A DNA stretch of 64,000 bases from Carboxylicivirga sediminis (GTDB lineage: Bacteria > Bacteroidota > Bacteroidia > Bacteroidales > Marinilabiliaceae), in NCBI RefSeq assembly GCF_018156225.1, contig NZ_JAGTAR010000001.1:310001-374000 (forward strand), written 5' to 3'. The position numbers and the translations under genes are program-made. Within the stretch, counting starts at the first letter, position 1, and each line of letters begins with the position of its first letter. The notes under the pieces are model-generated. The model saw nothing but the letters and a program-made list of their open reading frames with translations. It had not been told where the DNA came from and ran no database searches. Positions 47,383 through 57,943 of this stretch are shown piece after piece.

Positions 47383-47859
47383 CTATACATTAACCTGCAC
47401 CTGACTAAAATGCCTGGTCAGAATCTTCTCTCTGTAATCGAATATACTTGCTAAGCGTTTCTTAATAAACAAAGCGTTGGCAATAAGCCCCAAGATACCA
47501 AAAGGCGGACTGTAACTCACGATATCTGTCATTAAAGTACCATTATCAGTCTGCTCTATCCAGTGCTCATGATGCCACATTTTGTAGGGGCCAATTCGTT
47601 GTTAATCAACAAAATATTGCCCTTGTTTAATGTGAGTAATTTCGGTGACCCATCTAGCACGATACATAGGAAACGGCTTTACATTGTATTCGATTATCAT
47701 TCCCTCATACATTTGGGCAGGCATATGTCTGGTAACAATATCAAAGCCCATGGATGCAGGGGTAATTTTCTTAAGGTTGGCCGGGCTGGCAACAAATTCC
47801 CAAACACTTTGCAGATCGGACTTTAGATGCTGCTGCCTTCTTAACTGATAAAATGCCAT
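47383..47859 (-). pseudogene. SRPBCC-family protein interrupted by an in-frame TAA
   Basis: Two pieces in the same frame make one SRPBCC (START/polyketide-cyclase-like, CoxG-type) protein: an N-terminal piece from the ATG at 47859 (MAFYQLRRQQHLKSDLQSVW, ending ...THIKQGQYFVD) and a C-terminal piece beginning QRIGPYKMWHHEHWIEQTDN and running to 47383. The only thing between them is one TAA codon (minus strand, 47604-47602) in a place where the family often has Glu before Gln-Arg; a GAA or CAA to TAA change would explain it. The rest of the downstream frame is intact and well conserved, so the lesion is recent, or an assembly error. Full length would be 158 residues. Followed by the CIA30 gene. 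Confidence 0.85.
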
Positions 47860-48020
47860 AGGTTCATTTTTAAGATATAGAATCAACCTAGGAAATCAAT
47901 ACCTTTAATAAATATCAATCACCCATACTCCTTAAACCTAAGCGCTAAAATTTTGTTCATTTTTTATCGATAATAAATGAACAATCATTCCTCTTCTTAA
48001 ATCCTATCAAAGGCAAGTAC

Positions 48021-49028
48021 TTAGTAGCTCAAGAACTTGTAATTGTGCTTTTTATTACGTCGCTCAATTGAACACGGGATGGCACTCTTGCTTTTATCTC
48101 GACAAACACGATAATTGACCACAAGCTGGTAGGTATTTCCATATGCCGAACGCGCTTTGGTTAATCCAAACTGATACTCCAGTCCTACACTAAAGCTTTT
48201 GTAAACAATCCCACCTGTAACAGCCATACCCAGCGACTTACCAATTTTATCTTCTGCAGTATGACGATACGACACCAAACCCCAGGTAGCCCAATCCGGA
48301 TCTGGCGTTGGCATGTACAACTTTAAATTGGCATCCAAACGACTATCAACATACATATTGCGGCGATAAAGGAAAGTAGGCTCAAGATAAAAATCCCTAT
48401 CCGGAATTTTAAAACTACTTCCTGCATGGATATGAATATCAGTTGTTAATGGAGGTTCATCTTCATGCGCATACAGACGGTTATTTTGGGGCAGCAAGTT
48501 GGTAATACCCACTCCCAGATGATAATCATTGTACTTCAGAAGCACACCAGTACTGGCATTAAAACCCCAGCCACTTTCATTACCCCCGTTAAGTATTGGA
48601 TCAAAATAATCAGGGTCCAGCAAATCCTGCACTTGTAAAGAACTTTGCTCAAGTGAAAAAGCCAGGCCAAAAGACAAGGTCATGGCCCTACGTTTTGTTT
48701 TCTTGAGCTGTAACTCATATGAAAAAGCCTGATGTATACCTAACTCTTTGTAATAGCCATTTCTGTCATTGTACACATAGGTTCCTGATCCCATCTGTTC
48801 CAGCACAGGTATCTGAAAACTAAATACCTGATATGTTGGGGCCAAATCGGTACCAAACCACTGTTTCTGAAAGATACCTGTTGCCGTAAAACAATTTTTA
48901 TGAAACGCAGCAGCAGCTGGATTCATCTGAAACAAATCATAGACATATTGATTAGTCAGATAATACTTCTGAGCATAACTCACCTTAATAGTTATGAGTA
49001 AAACTATTATAACCCCAAACTTCCGCAC
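48021..49028 (-). CDS. PorP/SprF-family type IX secretion membrane protein
   Basis: 335 residues with a signal peptide (VIIVLLITIKVSYAQ) and a predicted outer-membrane beta barrel: YLTNQYVYDLFQMNPAAAAF at the start, then PVLEQMGSGTYVYNDRNGYY and repeated aromatic strand ends. PorP/SprF proteins are encoded next to type-B T9SS substrates and hold them at the cell surface. Here the substrate gene ends 20 bases upstream, so the two are a matched pair. The start codon is GTG. A basic C-terminal tail (RNKKHNYKFLSY) is slightly unusual. Confidence 0.9.
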   Translation of the reverse strand: MRKFGVIIVLLITIKVSYAQKYYLTNQYVYDLFQMNPAAAAFHKNCFTATGIFQKQWFGTDLAPTYQVFSFQIPVLEQMGSGTYVYNDRNGYYKELGIHQAFSYELQLKKTKRRAMTLSFGLAFSLEQSSLQVQDLLDPDYFDPILNGGNESGWGFNASTGVLLKYNDYHLGVGITNLLPQNNRLYAHEDEPPLTTDIHIHAGSSFKIPDRDFYLEPTFLYRRNMYVDSRLDANLKLYMPTPDPDWATWGLVSYRHTAEDKIGKSLGMAVTGGIVYKSFSVGLEYQFGLTKARSAYGNTYQLVVNYRVCRDKSKSAIPCSIERRNKKHNYKFLSY

Positions 49029-49048
49029 TGCAACTAATTTTGGTTGAT

Positions 49049-52000
49049 TTATCGTTTAATTGTTAGGTGTCCCTTCATTATCTTATCTATTGGTTTCAAT
49101 TGAATGACGTACCAATAAGCATCAGAAGGAAGTGGTTTTCCAAGATATTTACCATCCCATGGCGGATCAGAAGCATAGAATTCTACAAGCAACTTGCCGT
49201 ACCTGTCGAATACACGAATAATTGAATCAGGCAGTTTATCGAGACCTTTAATATGCCAGGTGTCATTGTATCCATCGCCATTAGGTGTTAAAACTGGCGG
49301 TACCCCTATTTCCAAAACATTATCGAGCAACAAAGTGTCTGTGGCGAAACAGCCATTTATATCTTCCACATAGAAAATATGCTCACCATTAGATAATTTG
49401 CTAAATACATTACTTTCCTGCAAATCCTCATCGTTTATGGCATACCAATACGGAGAAGTACCACCGTCGGCCATTACTACTGCCTGAGCATAAATAGAGG
49501 TATCCAGATAAGCAATCATCGGTGTTGGATGAACAACCAACTGCATGGTATCACTCGCCCACACACATCCATCAAATGCACGTAGCCAATAAGTGCCGGC
49601 GGCATCCAACTCCACAGATGGCACCACTTCTCCGGTACTCCACTCGTACTGTTCAAAGCCCATATCAGCATCAATCCATATGCTATTGAAAGAACAAACT
49701 GAAGTGTCAGACAACAGACCAATAGGCTGAGCTACCCTATGCTTAAGCGTTTGGCTATCAAAACCAGTACACCCAAATTCATCGGTCACCACTACTGTAT
49801 TGACAGTATCCATTAGGTTGGCTGTAATAAATTGCGAGGTGGCACCATTATGCCACAGATATGAGGCATAGCCATTGCCGGCATCAAGCACCCAGTTATC
49901 AACCGGACAAATAATCATATCGGGGCCCAAATCAACTTGTGGCACCGGACGCCACACAACAGAAGCATCTGCTGTACTGCTACAACCATTAACATCAGTC
50001 ACCTTAAGCGTATAATATCCATTGCCCACAGTGACAGATTGACTAACAGCACCATTACTCCAGAGGTATTGATAGTCGCCAGCTGGGCCAGAAAGCGTTG
50101 CCAATGTACCTGCACAATCTGTAAAATCTTCTAATTCAACTATTGGTGATTCAAATAAGGACACATTAACCACATCTTCGGCACGGCAACCATAACGGTT
50201 CAATACTTCAAGTTTATAAGCACCTGATTGTGTAACCAAAAGACTCTGTGTATTTAAAGCTGGATTATCATTCCACTGGTATTGTGTATAGCTTTCCTTA
50301 GGTGAAACTCCAATGCTAATATCACCGCAAGCACTAATGTCATCACCTAAGTCAACCGTAGGTGATGAATAGATATTTACCACCACATCATCAGACACAT
50401 CACACCCATTGACATCAACTACTTTTAGAACATAGGTACCAGATGCATCAATTGTAAGCGGTGTATTATCTGCCAGATGACTTTCCCCCGAAGCACCTAA
50501 ACAGTACCAACTGTAGCTCTGCGCATCAGCCGGTGCATTGGGTAAATCAACAGTCTCATTATCACACGCTGGCGGAGGCGAAACCAGGTTGAGTGGCGTG
50601 GTAGCCATACTATTAACATCAACATCGTCAGTAGCTGCACAACCATACTCGTCCACCGCGGTTACTGAATACAAACCTGGCGATGACACCTTAAGGGACG
50701 CGGTTTGCCAGTCACTATAACGACTATTTACATTTCCATTCCAATACAAGTAGCCAAATTTGGCATTATCAGGCGAAGAAAAACTTTCTACCATCAACTC
50801 CTGCTCAAGACCATCGCATAGCGAGAAAAGGTCTGGCAGCTTAACCTCTGGTAAGCTATGCTCAGCTACCGTTATCTCGTTACGTTTTGTGCAAGTTCCA
50901 GAAGTAGCAATTACTTCATAAACGGCTCCTGATGATACATTGGTAATACTATTCTGATTATCGAATTCAGGCCTTGAGATGTTATCAATTGTCCATGAAT
51001 AAGTATCATAGCCTTCACTGGCAATAACATCAACCGATTCACCATCACATAAATCTTTGGTAATAATCAGGTCGATAGGATTGGTGGTATAAAAAGCAAC
51101 ATTCACATCATCACTCACCGGGCAACCATTAACATCCATGGCTTCAACCCGATATTTACCACTATTATCAACAGTAGAGTTGGTTATCTGATATTCATGT
51201 GCTGGTATTGGGTTCAAGTTCTCAATGGTGCCGGGGTTATTAGTTGGTTCAAAGGTCCAGTTAAATCCGGTATAGTTTGATTCGTTACCAATGGTCAATG
51301 TTATTCCTACACACTCATCCCTATCCGGCCCTAAATCGATATAAAGCGGTTCATGTAAGCTAAGTTGCGCCTCTTCGCGAGCCAAACAACCATTAGCATC
51401 AGTTACTTCTAACCAATAATTACCGCCAGTACTCACATCAATAGACTGTGTTTGCTCGCCTGTACTCCAGTTATAACTTACAAAACCTGCAGGTCCGTCA
51501 ATGGTCACAACACTTCCCTGGCACCCGGTTTGATCTGCTAAGGTAAAAGAAGGCAAAGGAAGCACCGTGATATCAATGGTTACGCTGGCAGAGCATTCAT
51601 CAATCGTCCAGGCAGTTACTGTATATGTTCCACTCTGAGCAGGAATAATCCAGTTTTGAGATTCATCTTCATTTAAAACAACTCCATTGTAACGCCACTC
51701 ATATCGCTCAAATCCAGTAGTATTAATTACTGCTGTTCCTTCACAAACAGTGGTTGCATCCAGCACAATATCAGGTACCGGTGAAATATCAATTTGCACG
51801 GTATCGCTATTGGTACAGCCCATCGCATCCGTTACAATCACGTTTAATTCAGAGGTACTACCATCCGCCACTATCTGGGTTTGATGATTGGTATCTCCAT
51901 TGCTCCATAAATAAGCACTATATGCATCTTCAACTTCATAGTCGAGCACCTCGCCTTGACAAACAGTTGTATCATTACCCAAATCAACTTCGGGGAATAG

Positions 52001-53614
52001 AAAGTTGACATTAAGCGTATCTGCGATAATACAACCGCCAAAAGCCACTTCGGCTTCCACCCAATATTTACCTCCTTCGGTAACTGTTAACACCCTGTCA
52101 GTTGACAGCACCTGGTTACCCGTTTCAACCGAATACCATGTATAATTTTTCATGCCCTCCTTTGCTTCCAGTAGAATTTCCTCGCCCAGGCATTTGTCGC
52201 CGGCACCTGCAGCATAAAACGAATTATAAGATGAGAAATAGCCAAAGCTGGCTCCTCCTCCATCTGCTTTTTTTGAGTCACTCTCATCGAGGATACACAA
52301 ATGAAACAATCCGCTGGTATTTTCCAGGCGATATGGAACACCTGTACTTAATTCATCCAGATTAACGGCACAACACACCCAGGCATCCTGACCCGTTCCC
52401 TGTCCGGGCACCGTTTGCCAACTCTTTATATACTTAGTCACGCCAATATCATTGCCATTATTATCGTAGAGAATGAAATTCTTAACATCTTTCCTCTTGA
52501 TAATGATATTGACCCAAAAATCGCGGTTAAACACCCTTGTAAATGACACACTACTGGAACCATTACAACTATAACTTGGCAGAATGGCACTACCAATCTC
52601 ATTGGCAATGGTAGATGAATTGGGGTTGACCAAACCAGTCAGCTGATAGGCATAAACTTTTTTGGTGGCATAGATATACAGGGCATGATCCGAAATATCA
52701 AACTCAGCTATTTCACCTTTATTCAAGGCTTTGGCATTCTTAGTGGTATTATTGGCAAACACCAGCGTATTATCCTCAATGGCCAATACAAATATTTTTT
52801 GCACTGAATTCTGATTCTTATAACTGGAAGAAGCTTTGCTGGTATTCATCGCGATGTATTCGTTGCCAATCACATTAACAGGCACCAGCTGATCACCTAT
52901 CAAGTCCTTTGGAAAACTATTTACATCTTCCACTATCGCATCATCTGAAACGGTAACAGCAATGCGCTTGTCAGCCATCATATGTGTGCCAGCCAATGTG
53001 GAAGCAGGGGCAATATTTCGGTTTTCAATGCAATAGGTTTGACCTTTGTTCAGGGTGATTGTAAACGGCACCCCTGCTGCATGGCCGGTAACATCAACGG
53101 CCGGCGTAATAGTGACAGTGGTATTATCTTCTGTAGCCACAATATCGGCCTTTTCATTGGCCTTGCCGCTGTAATCAATACAGTTACCATAACTATTTTG
53201 ACCTGGCACATAAAACTCAAAGCCCAGGGCTTTATCTTCCTTTAAAATGAATTTATCCGGATTATCAGCGGCACTTATATCATAATAAGCAGCAATATCG
53301 GCGGTTGACGAAATAAGCAACCCCTTATTATTTACCTGATTAGCCGGTGAGTTCTCAACGTCATTTTTATTCAGCTCTATACCCAGATGAGAATAGGGCT
53401 GAACCGTTTGCGTACTAAGTATCTTTCCACCCTCAGCCGGCAAAGAAACTGTAATAGTTGCCGCTTCTTCAAAGGTTGTAACGCGCAACACTAGTGGCGC
53501 ATCGCCATACCCCTCCCAAATGTCGGGTGCAGCAAACCAAAATTCACGACCAATTTGTCCGTTCACTGCAGATACCGCAGTCAACAGAAGAAGATAAAGA
53601 TATATCCTTTTCAT
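49049..53614 (-). CDS. Giant surface protein with IgGFc-binding-like N-terminus, Ig/PKD-like repeats and type-B T9SS C-terminal domain
   Basis: 1521 residues from the ATG at 53614, giving a signal peptide (MKRIYLYLLLLTAVSAVNGQ). The N-terminal region (REFWFAAPDIWEGYGDAP, about residues 20-430) resembles the IgGFc-binding protein N-terminal domain. Then come roughly ten Ig-like modules of about 80-90 residues with returning phrases such as LGPD, YLWSNG, and VTDVNGC/VVDVNGC and a Cys near the start of each. The last about 85 residues (VLTPNGDGYNDTWHIKG; FDRYGKLLVEF; LPSDAYWYVIQL) are the gliding-motility-associated C-terminal domain that directs type-B secretion. With the PorP/SprF gene behind it, it is probably an adhesin or surface filament. 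Confidence 0.9.
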   Translation of the reverse strand: MKRIYLYLLLLTAVSAVNGQIGREFWFAAPDIWEGYGDAPLVLRVTTFEEAATITVSLPAEGGKILSTQTVQPYSHLGIELNKNDVENSPANQVNNKGLLISSTADIAAYYDISAADNPDKFILKEDKALGFEFYVPGQNSYGNCIDYSGKANEKADIVATEDNTTVTITPAVDVTGHAAGVPFTITLNKGQTYCIENRNIAPASTLAGTHMMADKRIAVTVSDDAIVEDVNSFPKDLIGDQLVPVNVIGNEYIAMNTSKASSSYKNQNSVQKIFVLAIEDNTLVFANNTTKNAKALNKGEIAEFDISDHALYIYATKKVYAYQLTGLVNPNSSTIANEIGSAILPSYSCNGSSSVSFTRVFNRDFWVNIIIKRKDVKNFILYDNNGNDIGVTKYIKSWQTVPGQGTGQDAWVCCAVNLDELSTGVPYRLENTSGLFHLCILDESDSKKADGGGASFGYFSSYNSFYAAGAGDKCLGEEILLEAKEGMKNYTWYSVETGNQVLSTDRVLTVTEGGKYWVEAEVAFGGCIIADTLNVNFLFPEVDLGNDTTVCQGEVLDYEVEDAYSAYLWSNGDTNHQTQIVADGSTSELNVIVTDAMGCTNSDTVQIDISPVPDIVLDATTVCEGTAVINTTGFERYEWRYNGVVLNEDESQNWIIPAQSGTYTVTAWTIDECSASVTIDITVLPLPSFTLADQTGCQGSVVTIDGPAGFVSYNWSTGEQTQSIDVSTGGNYWLEVTDANGCLAREEAQLSLHEPLYIDLGPDRDECVGITLTIGNESNYTGFNWTFEPTNNPGTIENLNPIPAHEYQITNSTVDNSGKYRVEAMDVNGCPVSDDVNVAFYTTNPIDLIITKDLCDGESVDVIASEGYDTYSWTIDNISRPEFDNQNSITNVSSGAVYEVIATSGTCTKRNEITVAEHSLPEVKLPDLFSLCDGLEQELMVESFSSPDNAKFGYLYWNGNVNSRYSDWQTASLKVSSPGLYSVTAVDEYGCAATDDVDVNSMATTPLNLVSPPPACDNETVDLPNAPADAQSYSWYCLGASGESHLADNTPLTIDASGTYVLKVVDVNGCDVSDDVVVNIYSSPTVDLGDDISACGDISIGVSPKESYTQYQWNDNPALNTQSLLVTQSGAYKLEVLNRYGCRAEDVVNVSLFESPIVELEDFTDCAGTLATLSGPAGDYQYLWSNGAVSQSVTVGNGYYTLKVTDVNGCSSTADASVVWRPVPQVDLGPDMIICPVDNWVLDAGNGYASYLWHNGATSQFITANLMDTVNTVVVTDEFGCTGFDSQTLKHRVAQPIGLLSDTSVCSFNSIWIDADMGFEQYEWSTGEVVPSVELDAAGTYWLRAFDGCVWASDTMQLVVHPTPMIAYLDTSIYAQAVVMADGGTSPYWYAINDEDLQESNVFSKLSNGEHIFYVEDINGCFATDTLLLDNVLEIGVPPVLTPNGDGYNDTWHIKGLDKLPDSIIRVFDRYGKLLVEFYASDPPWDGKYLGKPLPSDAYWYVIQLKPIDKIMKGHLTIKR

Positions 53615-53969
53615 GCTGGTTAATGTTAGGTGAGATGTAAGATACCGTCCAACTCTCACTTGTTATTACCAATGATTTATATAACCACCTACACTAAATA
53701 ACCCCAAAGTACCATGATTATGAGACATGATATACCCGGGCATACGTCGCCCTCCTTACTTAAGTTGCGATTTGTTTTAAGTTTTTTTAATGAAACACCT
53801 AAAAATGAGCTACTATTATTCACGTTAATTAACATGATTAAACTGCTAAACAATAGGTTATCTTCCAATCAGAAATTTCTGAAATTAATGCCAAAATGAA
53901 ACCTGCAAGCAGAGATACTCACACATTGAGCCTAATAGAATAACCCTATCTGCAATACATAATTAATTA
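53615..53969. other. Intergenic region between the ABC permease and the giant surface protein
   Basis: 355 bases. It should contain the end of the ABC permease transcript and the promoter of the surface protein, but neither a good promoter match nor a terminator is obvious. A 61-codon plus-strand frame here has no protein-like features. Confidence 0.4.
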
Positions 53970-55214
53970 TTACTCGTATCGCAACGATTCAATAGGATCC
54001 AGTTTGGAAGCTTTTATGGCGGGCATTAATCCAGACAGGACACCTACCACCAAACAAACGATGATACCTACAAGCACCCACCCCCATGGTACAATAAAAT
54101 CAGATTTCATCACCATTGACATCAAATTGCCGACAAGTACACCCAGCACTATACCTATCATTCCACCAAGCTGTCCTATGATAATTGATTCAAAGAGAAA
54201 CTGATTTCTGATAGCCTTAGAATTGGCGCCTATGGCTTTTCGAATACCAATCTCGCGCGTACGCTCAGCTACGGCCACCAGCATGATATTCATCAAACCA
54301 ATAGCTGCACCTAGTAGGGTAATTAAGCCAATGAAAAAGGCGACGAGTGTCACACTGCCAGTACTTTCTATCAATAGTCGCGATAAGTTATCGCTCTTGT
54401 TCACATTAAAGTTACTTTCATCATGAACTGTTAAACGGCGAATCACTCTAAATAAGCCTGTTGCCTCCGAAATAGCCACATCTACCTGCCCGCTATCATT
54501 CGCTTTTACTACAATCTTATAGGACATATTTGGCCGGCTAAACACCTGCCTGACATTGGTAACAGGTAATAACAGGATATTATCACTTTGTGAACCAAAA
54601 CCAGCACCTTTCTCTTCTAGCAGTCCAATCACCCTATACTTGGCTCCTCCCGATACAATCACCTTATCAACCGGATTCTGATCATTAGGAAATACTTTTT
54701 TAGCTAGCGCACTTCCTAATATGGCTACATACCTGTTATCTTTTATTTCCTGTTGTGTAAAATTGCGACCTAAACTGATGTTATGACCTTCCACATCCAG
54801 GAAGTTCTCATCTACGCCAATGACCATCACATTAGGATTTGACTTATCGGATTCATGCTTTACAGTAGCTGCACCTGTAGCTATATGCGATACAGCCACG
54901 ATAGCCGGAAAATCAAACTCTTCCTTAAATTGCATCGCTTCTTTGAAAGTAATAGAGCCAAAGCGCTTGTTACGCAGCTTACGTTTTCCAATCTGCACAT
55001 TCATTCCACGATTTTCAATGGTAAATGAATTGGCGCCCATCCCGGTGAATTTATTGCTGATGGTTGCTTCGATGGAAGAAATAGCTGTTAAAATACCAAT
55101 GAGAGCGGTTAAGCCAATGCCGATTATCAAAATGGTTAAAATAGTTCGCAGTAAATTGGTTCTGATTGAACCTAAGGCTATTCGCAGATTTTCATAAAGC
55201 AAAGTGAACTTCAT
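53970..55214 (-). CDS. ABC transporter permease, MacB/FtsX type
   Basis: 414 residues. An N-terminal membrane helix (about 17-43), a large periplasmic MacB-PCD domain (about 45-270), then three C-terminal helices with the FtsX signature AERTREIGIRKAIGANSKAI, ending PAIKASKLDPIESLRYE. Such permeases work with a LolD/MacB-type ATPase and often a membrane-fusion protein in export of lipoproteins, peptides or drugs. No ATPase gene is adjacent, so the partner is elsewhere. Start ATG at 55214, divergent from the aconitase gene. Confidence 0.92.
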   Translation of the reverse strand: MKFTLLYENLRIALGSIRTNLLRTILTILIIGIGLTALIGILTAISSIEATISNKFTGMGANSFTIENRGMNVQIGKRKLRNKRFGSITFKEAMQFKEEFDFPAIVAVSHIATGAATVKHESDKSNPNVMVIGVDENFLDVEGHNISLGRNFTQQEIKDNRYVAILGSALAKKVFPNDQNPVDKVIVSGGAKYRVIGLLEEKGAGFGSQSDNILLLPVTNVRQVFSRPNMSYKIVVKANDSGQVDVAISEATGLFRVIRRLTVHDESNFNVNKSDNLSRLLIESTGSVTLVAFFIGLITLLGAAIGLMNIMLVAVAERTREIGIRKAIGANSKAIRNQFLFESIIIGQLGGMIGIVLGVLVGNLMSMVMKSDFIVPWGWVLVGIIVCLVVGVLSGLMPAIKASKLDPIESLRYE

Positions 55215-55341
55215 ATTGGTTAGATTTCAGCTGGTTTGAATAAGGCTTCAAGTTACTAAAAGTATTTTAATACAGGCCTTACGGACAACCAAATCATTTT
55301 TGAACTGTTCTAAAACATGGTAATAAATAAGCAGTTTTTAG

Positions 55342-55349
55342 TAAGTTTG
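55342..55349 (+). promoter_or_regulatory. -7 promoter element of the aconitase gene
   Basis: TAAGTTTG matches TAnnTTTG, 55 bases before the start codon. The -33 region has no clear TTG. Confidence 0.45.
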
Positions 55350-55404
55350 TTATTCTTATAATCTGATAAAAAATCGAATGTAAAAATACTAAACCAGTAG
55401 TAAA

Positions 55405-57669
55405 ATGGCTTTTGATATTGAAATGATTAAAAAGGTGTATGCCGAGCTGCCTGGCAAAGTGGAGAAAACACGACAATTGCTTGACAAGCCGCTGACCTTA
55501 ACCGAAAAGATTTTATACGCTCACCTGGCTGATGAACAGCCTGCAGCCCCTTACGAGCGAGGCAACTCGTACGTTAACTTTAATCCGGACAGAGTGGCGA
55601 TGCAGGATGCTACGGCACAAATGGCGCTTCTGCAGTTTATGCAGGCGGGTAAAGCTAAGGCAGCGGTTCCCTCTACAGTCCATGCCGACCACCTGATCCA
55701 AGCCAAGGTAGGAGCTGATAAAGATTTAGCAACAGCCGAAATAACCAACAAAGAGGTTTACGACTTTCTAAGTTCAGTATCAAATAAGTATGGTATTGGC
55801 TTCTGGAAACCAGGTGCTGGTATCATCCACCAGGTTGTGCTCGAAAACTATGCTTTCCCGGGCGGTATGATGATTGGAACTGACTCCCACACAGTTAATG
55901 CCGGCGGACTAGGCATGGTGGCTATTGGTGTTGGTGGTGCCGATGCTGTTGATGTAATGGCAGGCATGCCATGGGAACTAAAGTTTCCTAAGCTGATTGG
56001 TGTTAAGCTGACCGGAAAACTAAATGGTTGGACAGCTCCTAAAGATATTATCCTTAAAGTAGCAGGCCTGCTGACTGTAAAAGGTGGAACTGGCTGCATC
56101 GTTGAGTATTTCGGCGAAGGTGCTGAATCTTTAAGCTGTACCGGTAAAGGTACCATCTGTAATATGGGAGCCGAAATTGGCGCCACAACATCTACCTTTG
56201 GCTACGATGCATCAATGGCGCGTTACCTGGAGGCAACAGGCCGTGCTGATGTGGCAGCTGCAGCCAATGAGGTAAAGGAACATTTAACTGCCGATTCAGA
56301 GGTTTATGCTAATCCTGAGCAATACTTCGATCAACTGATTGAAATCGATTTAAATACACTAGAGCCCCATTTAAATGGGCCGTTTACGCCTGACAAAGCC
56401 ACTCCTATTTCGCAAATGCGCGAAGAAGCTGAGAAAAATGGCTGGCCATTGAAGGTTGAAGTTGGTTTGATTGGTTCATGTACCAACTCATCATACGAAG
56501 ATATTTCGCGTGCAGCCTCTATTGCCAAACAGGCAGCTGAGAAAAACCTGAAAGCAGCCGGTGAATTTAAAATTACACCAGGCTCTGAGCAGGTGCGTTA
56601 CACCATTGAACGCGATGGCCTGATAGATACCTTCAACCAAATGGGTGGTGAAGTATACGCCAATGCCTGTGGACCTTGTATTGGCATGTGGGCACGTACA
56701 GGTGCTGAAAAACAAGAGAAGAACACCATCGTGCATTCGTTTAACCGCAACTTTGCCAAACGTGCCGATGGTAACCCTAATACCTTTGCGTTTGTAGGTT
56801 CACCTGAGTTGGTAACAGCATTAGCTATTGCCGGCGACCTGGGCTTCAACCCAATTACAGACACGCTGAAAAATGCCAACGGTGAGGAAGTGAAGCTGGA
56901 TGAACCAACCGGTCATGAGTTACCTCCAAAAGGTTTTGACGTGGAAGATGCCGGTTATCAGGCACCAGCGGCCGATGGTTCTGATGTAGAAGTAGTTGTA
57001 GATCCTGAAAGTGAGCGATTACAGTTACTGACACCATTTACCCCTTGGGATGGCAAAAACATCACAGGTGCCAGACTGCTGATTAAAGCCAAAGGCAAAT
57101 GTACAACTGACCATATCTCAATGGCTGGTCCTTGGTTAAAGTTCCGCGGCCATCTGGATAATATTTCCAACAACATGCTGATTGGTGCAGTTAACTTCTT
57201 CAATGAAGAAACCAATATGGTTAAAAACCAGCTGACTGGCGAGTATGGCGAAGTTCCTGCTACACAAAGAGCCTATAAAGCCGAAGGTATTCCAACCATT
57301 GTGGTGGGTGACCATAACTATGGTGAAGGCTCATCTCGCGAGCATGCTGCTATGGAGCCACGCCACATGGGTGTTCGTGCTGTATTGGTGAAAAGCTTTG
57401 CCCGCATCCACGAAACCAACTTGAAGAAGCAGGGGATGCTTGGTTTGACCTTTGCCAACGAAGCAGACTACGACAAAATCATGGAGGATGACACGTTTAA
57501 CTTCCTTGATTTGGACGCTTTTGCTCCTGGTAAGCCATTACAGCTGGAAGTGGTTCACGCCGACGGTTCAAAAGAAGTGATTGTAGCCAACCACTCGTAC
57601 AACAAGCAGCAGATTGCCTGGTTTAAGGCCGGTTCGGCACTTAACCTGATAAAGGAACAAAATAAGTAA
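55405..57669 (+). CDS. acn: Aconitate hydratase
   Basis: 754-residue iron-sulphur enzyme of the TCA cycle that turns citrate into isocitrate; length and architecture follow the mitochondrial-type aconitase. Cluster cysteines are in [12 protein letters not shown] (about residue 358) and ACGPCIGMW (about 420); [19 protein letters not shown] and the substrate-binding [15 protein letters not shown] in the swivelling C-terminal domain are intact. It is a single-gene unit on the plus strand, followed by a hairpin terminator. Confidence 0.98.
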   Translation: MAFDIEMIKKVYAELPGKVEKTRQLLDKPLTLTEKILYAHLADEQPAAPYERGNSYVNFNPDRVAMQDATAQMALLQFMQAGKAKAAVPSTVHADHLIQAKVGADKDLATAEITNKEVYDFLSSVSNKYGIGFWKPGAGIIHQVVLENYAFPGGMMIGTDSHTVNAGGLGMVAIGVGGADAVDVMAGMPWELKFPKLIGVKLTGKLNGWTAPKDIILKVAGLLTVKGGTGCIVEYFGEGAESLSCTGKGTICNMGAEIGATTSTFGYDASMARYLEATGRADVAAAANEVKEHLTADSEVYANPEQYFDQLIEIDLNTLEPHLNGPFTPDKATPISQMREEAEKNGWPLKVEVGLIGSCTNSSYEDISRAASIAKQAAEKNLKAAGEFKITPGSEQVRYTIERDGLIDTFNQMGGEVYANACGPCIGMWARTGAEKQEKNTIVHSFNRNFAKRADGNPNTFAFVGSPELVTALAIAGDLGFNPITDTLKNANGEEVKLDEPTGHELPPKGFDVEDAGYQAPAADGSDVEVVVDPESERLQLLTPFTPWDGKNITGARLLIKAKGKCTTDHISMAGPWLKFRGHLDNISNNMLIGAVNFFNEETNMVKNQLTGEYGEVPATQRAYKAEGIPTIVVGDHNYGEGSSREHAAMEPRHMGVRAVLVKSFARIHETNLKKQGMLGLTFANEADYDKIMEDDTFNFLDLDAFAPGKPLQLEVVHADGSKEVIVANHSYNKQQIAWFKAGSALNLIKEQNK

Positions 57670-57691
57670 TTAGCAATTACATAACTCGAAG

Positions 57692-57726
57692 AAAGGCTGT
57701 CTGAATAAGGCAGCCTTTATTTTTTG
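57692..57726 (+). terminator. Terminator of the aconitase gene
   Basis: Stem AAAGGCTG/CAGCCTTT with an 11-base loop, followed by ATTTTTT, 23 bases past the stop. Confidence 0.85.
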
Positions 57727-57943
57727 TCTATCCTCCAACTTTTTCAATGTCTCCCAATGGCTGGCGTGGTTTTGTAATCCGTTATAATGTTGAACAATTA
57801 TTTCTTGCAATACCAGGCTTCAAAGGTTTAAGAGCCTTGAAATAATAAAAGACAGAAACAAATATCTGAGTGCTAGTATAAGCACGAATTAAAAATCCGC
57901 GCTAGTGATACTGAAGAAGAAACAGCCAGCAGCTAGTAGCTTT

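Noticed and set aside
49049-53614. Internal repeats as a CRISPR or DNA tandem repeat
   Set aside because: The repeats are of protein modules with diverged DNA, not identical spaced DNA repeats.
53714-53899. 61-codon plus-strand frame in the spacer upstream of the giant surface protein
   Set aside because: No protein-like features, AT-rich, no promoter or conserved start context.
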